Source: Bacillota bacterium
GTDB lineage: Bacteria; Bacillota; Dethiobacteria; Dethiobacterales; Dethiobacteraceae
Reading direction: 5' to 3'
DNA length: 34,130 bases
Assembly: GCA_012521405.1 (NCBI GenBank)
Contig: JAAYMK010000128.1
Coordinates: forward strand, 1 to 34,130
Made by a program: the position numbers and the translations under genes. Below are positions 32,289 through 34,130 of the stretch, piece by piece. The notes under the pieces were generated by a model that had not been told where the DNA came from, did not search any database, and saw only the letters and a list, made by a program, of their open reading frames with translations. The number at the start of each line of letters is the position of its first letter. The first letter of the stretch is position 1.

Positions 32289-32663
32289 CGCTTACAACCT
32301 CCCGTAAGGAATTCACTGTTACCAACTATTTCAGTGACATCGTTATATTATTTAGTACCCCAAGTAAATTTTGCCGGCTACGGAAAAAATTAACGCTCTA
32401 GCTAACGAAAGACCGGACCACATGTATTAGAAAAACATGTTTTCCGGCAACAGAAAGAAAAAGTAGCCTTCATCACTTTGTTACAAACTACGAAAGCAAA
32501 TGAAAAAACTATTTCTATATATTTTACGTGAAGCAGTTGTAAAGTTCAAGAATTTTTTTACTTAATTAAGTTTCCGGCTTAACTTAATATAAAAGTTTAC
32601 GGCAGCAATATTTCTCATTTTTGCGGGGATACTAATTGCACACCTATTTTCTGGAGGGGTTAA
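32289..32663. other. Divergent intergenic region with an interrupted inverted repeat
   Basis: No gene is seen in these 375 AT-rich bases between the divergent carboxylase operon and the membrane protein gene. The clearest element is the inverted repeat at 32413-32447. Poor -10-like sequences occur on both strands (TATAAC near 32342-32347 on the minus strand; TATAAA near 32588 on the plus strand) without convincing -35 partners. Confidence 0.5.
32413..32447. repeat. Interrupted inverted repeat upstream of the biotin carboxylase gene
   Basis: CCGGA-CC-ACATG (32413-32424) and CATGT-TT-TCCGG (32436-32447) form mirror arms around an 11-base AT-rich centre. It lacks an adjacent T tract, so an operator for a dimeric regulator is more likely than a terminator (inference). 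Confidence 0.5.
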
Positions 32664-33119
32664 ATGCTGCAAGACAGAGTAGTGCGGGGTTTTCTAGCCG
32701 GGCTTGCCGGCGGCATCGTCATGAATTTATACAGCTTCGCCCAGCTTAAGCTTAATTGGACAGAAATGCCCTTTTACAAATGGACTGCAATTATCATCTT
32801 GGGAAAAGAAGATGTGGGCGGAGCAATTGCGATAGTTCTTGGTGTTTTGGGCCATCTTATCTTCACATCTTTGATAGGTATTGGTTTTAGCTACTTAATT
32901 CCCCACATGCAAAGTCGCTACCTGTTATTTAAAGGCTGGATTTATGCCATAAGTATTTGGTTTATTATTTATGGACTTTCACTGCTTTTTAAAGTGCAGG
33001 GGATCATTCCCATTCTGCCGAAAACCGCCATTGCCAACTTTTTTGGTGCCAGCCTTTACGGTCTTGTTACCGCCTTTGTGTCTGCAAAGCTGGAAGAAAA
33101 ATCTGTTTTAAAGAATTAA
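32664..33119 (+). CDS. Small membrane protein (YqhR-like, uncertain)
   Basis: A 151-residue integral membrane protein with four predicted transmembrane segments (about 8-28, 48-80, 90-108 and 115-142). The first is glycine-rich (GFLAGLAGGIVMNLYSFAQ). It loosely resembles YqhR-type proteins of spore-formers, but the assignment is not certain; no catalytic motif is visible. Good ribosome-binding site (GGAGGGG) before the ATG. Followed by the DUF3787 peptide gene 82 bases on. Confidence 0.7.
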   Translation: MLQDRVVRGFLAGLAGGIVMNLYSFAQLKLNWTEMPFYKWTAIIILGKEDVGGAIAIVLGVLGHLIFTSLIGIGFSYLIPHMQSRYLLFKGWIYAISIWFIIYGLSLLFKVQGIIPILPKTAIANFFGASLYGLVTAFVSAKLEEKSVLKN

Positions 33120-33201
33120 ACGGCAAATGCATAAGTTTGCTCCTACAAAAAGACTCTCAAGCAAAAAGTAGCAAGACAAATCCCATTTTTAGGAGGAAAG
33201 A

Positions 33202-33369
33202 ATGGCTAAAAACAAAAAAAAGACTCACTCCCGGGCGGCCCCTGTGGAAAAGCACGATACTGCCGCTTGGGCAGATAGAGAAAAGCTAAAAAAAGATTCT
33301 CAGGTTAATCAACCTAGTGAAAAAGAGATACGCAATGCCAAAGAATATGCAGACAGCAACCAAAAATAA
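33202..33369 (+). CDS. DUF3787 small protein
   Basis: A 55-residue hydrophilic protein starting MAKNKKKTHSRAAPVEKHDT, continuing AAWADREKLKKDSQ and ending EIRNAKEYADSNQK. The PVEKH-TAAW core and the C-terminal NAKEW/Y-D-N-K motif match DUF3787, small clostridial proteins of unknown function. A strong AGGAGG ribosome-binding site precedes the ATG. Confidence 0.8.
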   Translation: MAKNKKKTHSRAAPVEKHDTAAWADREKLKKDSQVNQPSEKEIRNAKEYADSNQK

Positions 33370-33423
33370 ACAAGCCGCGGTTTGCCTTCAGCATAGATTG
33401 CTTTCTCGATAGAAAGAGAATAG

Positions 33424-33451
33424 GCGGAAGCTAAAGCTGTCTGCTTTTTTT
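33424..33451 (+). terminator. Possible terminator after the DUF3787 gene
   Basis: A roughly 9-bp stem with one bulged base (33424-33444) followed by seven Ts (33445-33451) on the plus strand. Confidence 0.55.
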
Positions 33452-33507
33452 GCTCAAAACTGCTGCCGGCAAGCCGGCCTTGATAAATAACACCGGCATT
33501 AAAAGTT

Positions 33508-33546
33508 AATCCCCCGGGTCAAATTGCTCTAACCCGGGGGATTTTT
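33508..33546. terminator. Terminator between the DUF3787 and copper-chaperone-like genes
   Basis: A perfect 12-bp GC-rich inverted repeat (33508-33519 with 33532-33543) followed by TTTTTT on the plus strand. It lies between convergent genes and probably serves both, though the minus-strand T tract is weaker. Confidence 0.85.
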
Positions 33547-33779
33547 TATTTGTCTTTTACTTGTGATTTTTTTACTTCATAACCAAGGGCAGTTATCGCC
33601 TTTTCTACATCTTCCACCGCCAGCTTCCCCTCATCAAAAGCAAATTTTAGTTTACTGGAATTAAAAAGTACCTTTACGCTTTCTGCATCTACGCCATCTA
33701 AAGCTTTCGCGGCACTCTCAATCTTTTGCACACAGGAGGGGCAAGTCAATGTTTCCAGGTAAATAGTTGCACTTTTCAT
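33546..33779 (-). CDS. Heavy-metal-associated (HMA) domain protein, CopZ-like
   Basis: A 77-residue single HMA domain. The metal-binding loop is LTCPSCVQKIE (CxxC); the beta-alpha-beta pattern continues through VKVLFNSSKLKFAFDEGKL and ends with AITALGYEVKK. Such proteins carry Cu(I) or Zn(II) to P-type ATPases. It follows the P-type ATPase gene by 25 bases and so is probably cotranscribed. GAAAGGAG ribosome-binding site. The metal is not determined by sequence alone. Confidence 0.88.
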   Translation of the reverse strand: MKSATIYLETLTCPSCVQKIESAAKALDGVDAESVKVLFNSSKLKFAFDEGKLAVEDVEKAITALGYEVKKSQVKDK

Positions 33780-33804
33780 TTCTATACTCCTTTCTTTTTT
33801 TACT

Positions 33805-34130
33805 TTAAATTCTTTTTAATTTAAACCGCAATAATCTCATACCGTTAAGAATGACCGCCAAGATACTGGCTTCATGAACCAGCATCCCGATGGACATATT
33901 CATCCATTGACTAAAAAACACGGCCGCCAGTAAAAATAGCACCACACCTACGGCAATGCTAATATTTTGCTTCATGTTTCTGAATGTGGCCTTTGCCAGT
34001 CCAAGGGCATGGGGCAGACGGCTAAAATCTGCATGCATTAATACTACATTGGAAGTTTCAATGGCCACATCTGTGCCACTCCCCATGGCAATACCGATAT
34101 GTGCCAAGGCTAAGGAAGGACTGTCATTAA
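33805..34130 (-). CDS. Heavy-metal P1B-type ATPase, C-terminal part (cut by the window edge)
   Basis: The last 107 codons of a P1B ATPase whose start lies beyond the right edge. The visible part begins in the hinge motif NDSPSLALAHIGIAMG (canonical GDGxNDAPALAxAxxGIAMG), then SGTDVAIETSNVVLM and two C-terminal membrane helices. The last helix has HEASILAVILNGMRLL, similar to the HEGS/HEGG motif of zinc/cadmium/cobalt-type pumps rather than the copper-type signature. The full protein exports or detoxifies a divalent metal with the HMA protein encoded downstream (inference). Confidence 0.92.
   Translation of the reverse strand, partial: NDSPSLALAHIGIAMGSGTDVAIETSNVVLMHADFSRLPHALGLAKATFRNMKQNISIAVGVVLFLLAAVFFSQWMNMSIGMLVHEASILAVILNGMRLLRFKLKRI

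Noticed and set aside
1-34130. CRISPR arrays, insertion sequences, prophage or integrated elements
   Set aside because: No regularly spaced repeats, transposase or integrase genes or terminal repeats were seen; the gene content is chromosomal.

Overview
The window comes from a chromosome of an anaerobic-type, spore-forming Firmicute (class Clostridia). Three things point there: sporulation-associated families (YunB, YtxC), small clostridial families (DUF1540, DUF3787), and Firmicute gene orders (T-box-pheS-pheT-zapA-cvpA; infC-rpmI-rplT; ytxC next to thrS). Apart from one penicillin-binding protein, one tRNA and two small genes near the right end, everything is on the minus strand. Genus cannot be fixed from sequence alone.

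Layout, left to right. 1-120: a minus-strand promoter facing off the left edge. 173-3851: divergent yunB and a class A PBP. 3909-8393: DNA maintenance genes (mutS2, a 3-methyladenine glycosylase, a PolX-family protein whose polymerase site looks dead). 8497-13304: T-box-controlled pheS-pheT-zapA-cvpA, read right to left. 13334-15600: an rRNA/tRNA 2'-O-methyltransferase-like gene and the infC-rpmI-rplT operon, with its promoter, leader attenuator and a rare ATT start. 15641-23803: a molybdenum-hydroxylase island. 24029-27936: thrS, a DUF445 membrane protein, ytxC and a DUF1540 peptide. 28034-28206: tRNA-Val(GAC) with its own promoter and terminator. 28389-28650: an apparently unannotated structured RNA with promoter and terminator. 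28771-32288: a split biotin-dependent carboxylase (biotin carboxylase plus carboxyltransferase/biotin carrier). 32664-34130: a small membrane protein, a DUF3787 peptide, and a metal-transport pair (HMA chaperone plus the end of a P1B ATPase) entering from the right edge.

The most unusual part is the molybdenum-hydroxylase island. Its 2Fe-2S subunit has an N-terminal C2H2 zinc-finger-like extension. Its large subunit has GISH where the family's catalytic GxGE glutamate motif is expected. Its FAD subunit is split by an inserted glutamate-synthase-small-subunit-like NAD(P)H/FAD/Fe-S module of about 460 residues. It sits next to a MobA-like nucleotidyltransferase fused to an HD domain, a histidine phosphatase and a DUF364 protein. 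A reasonable inference is a nonstandard molybdenum enzyme wired directly to pyridine nucleotides, with dedicated cofactor-maturation proteins; its substrate is unknown.

Second in interest are the candidate 6S-like RNA at 28389-28615, the PolX homologue lacking catalytic carboxylates, and the carboxyltransferase whose substrate-pocket motifs differ from pyruvate carboxylase.
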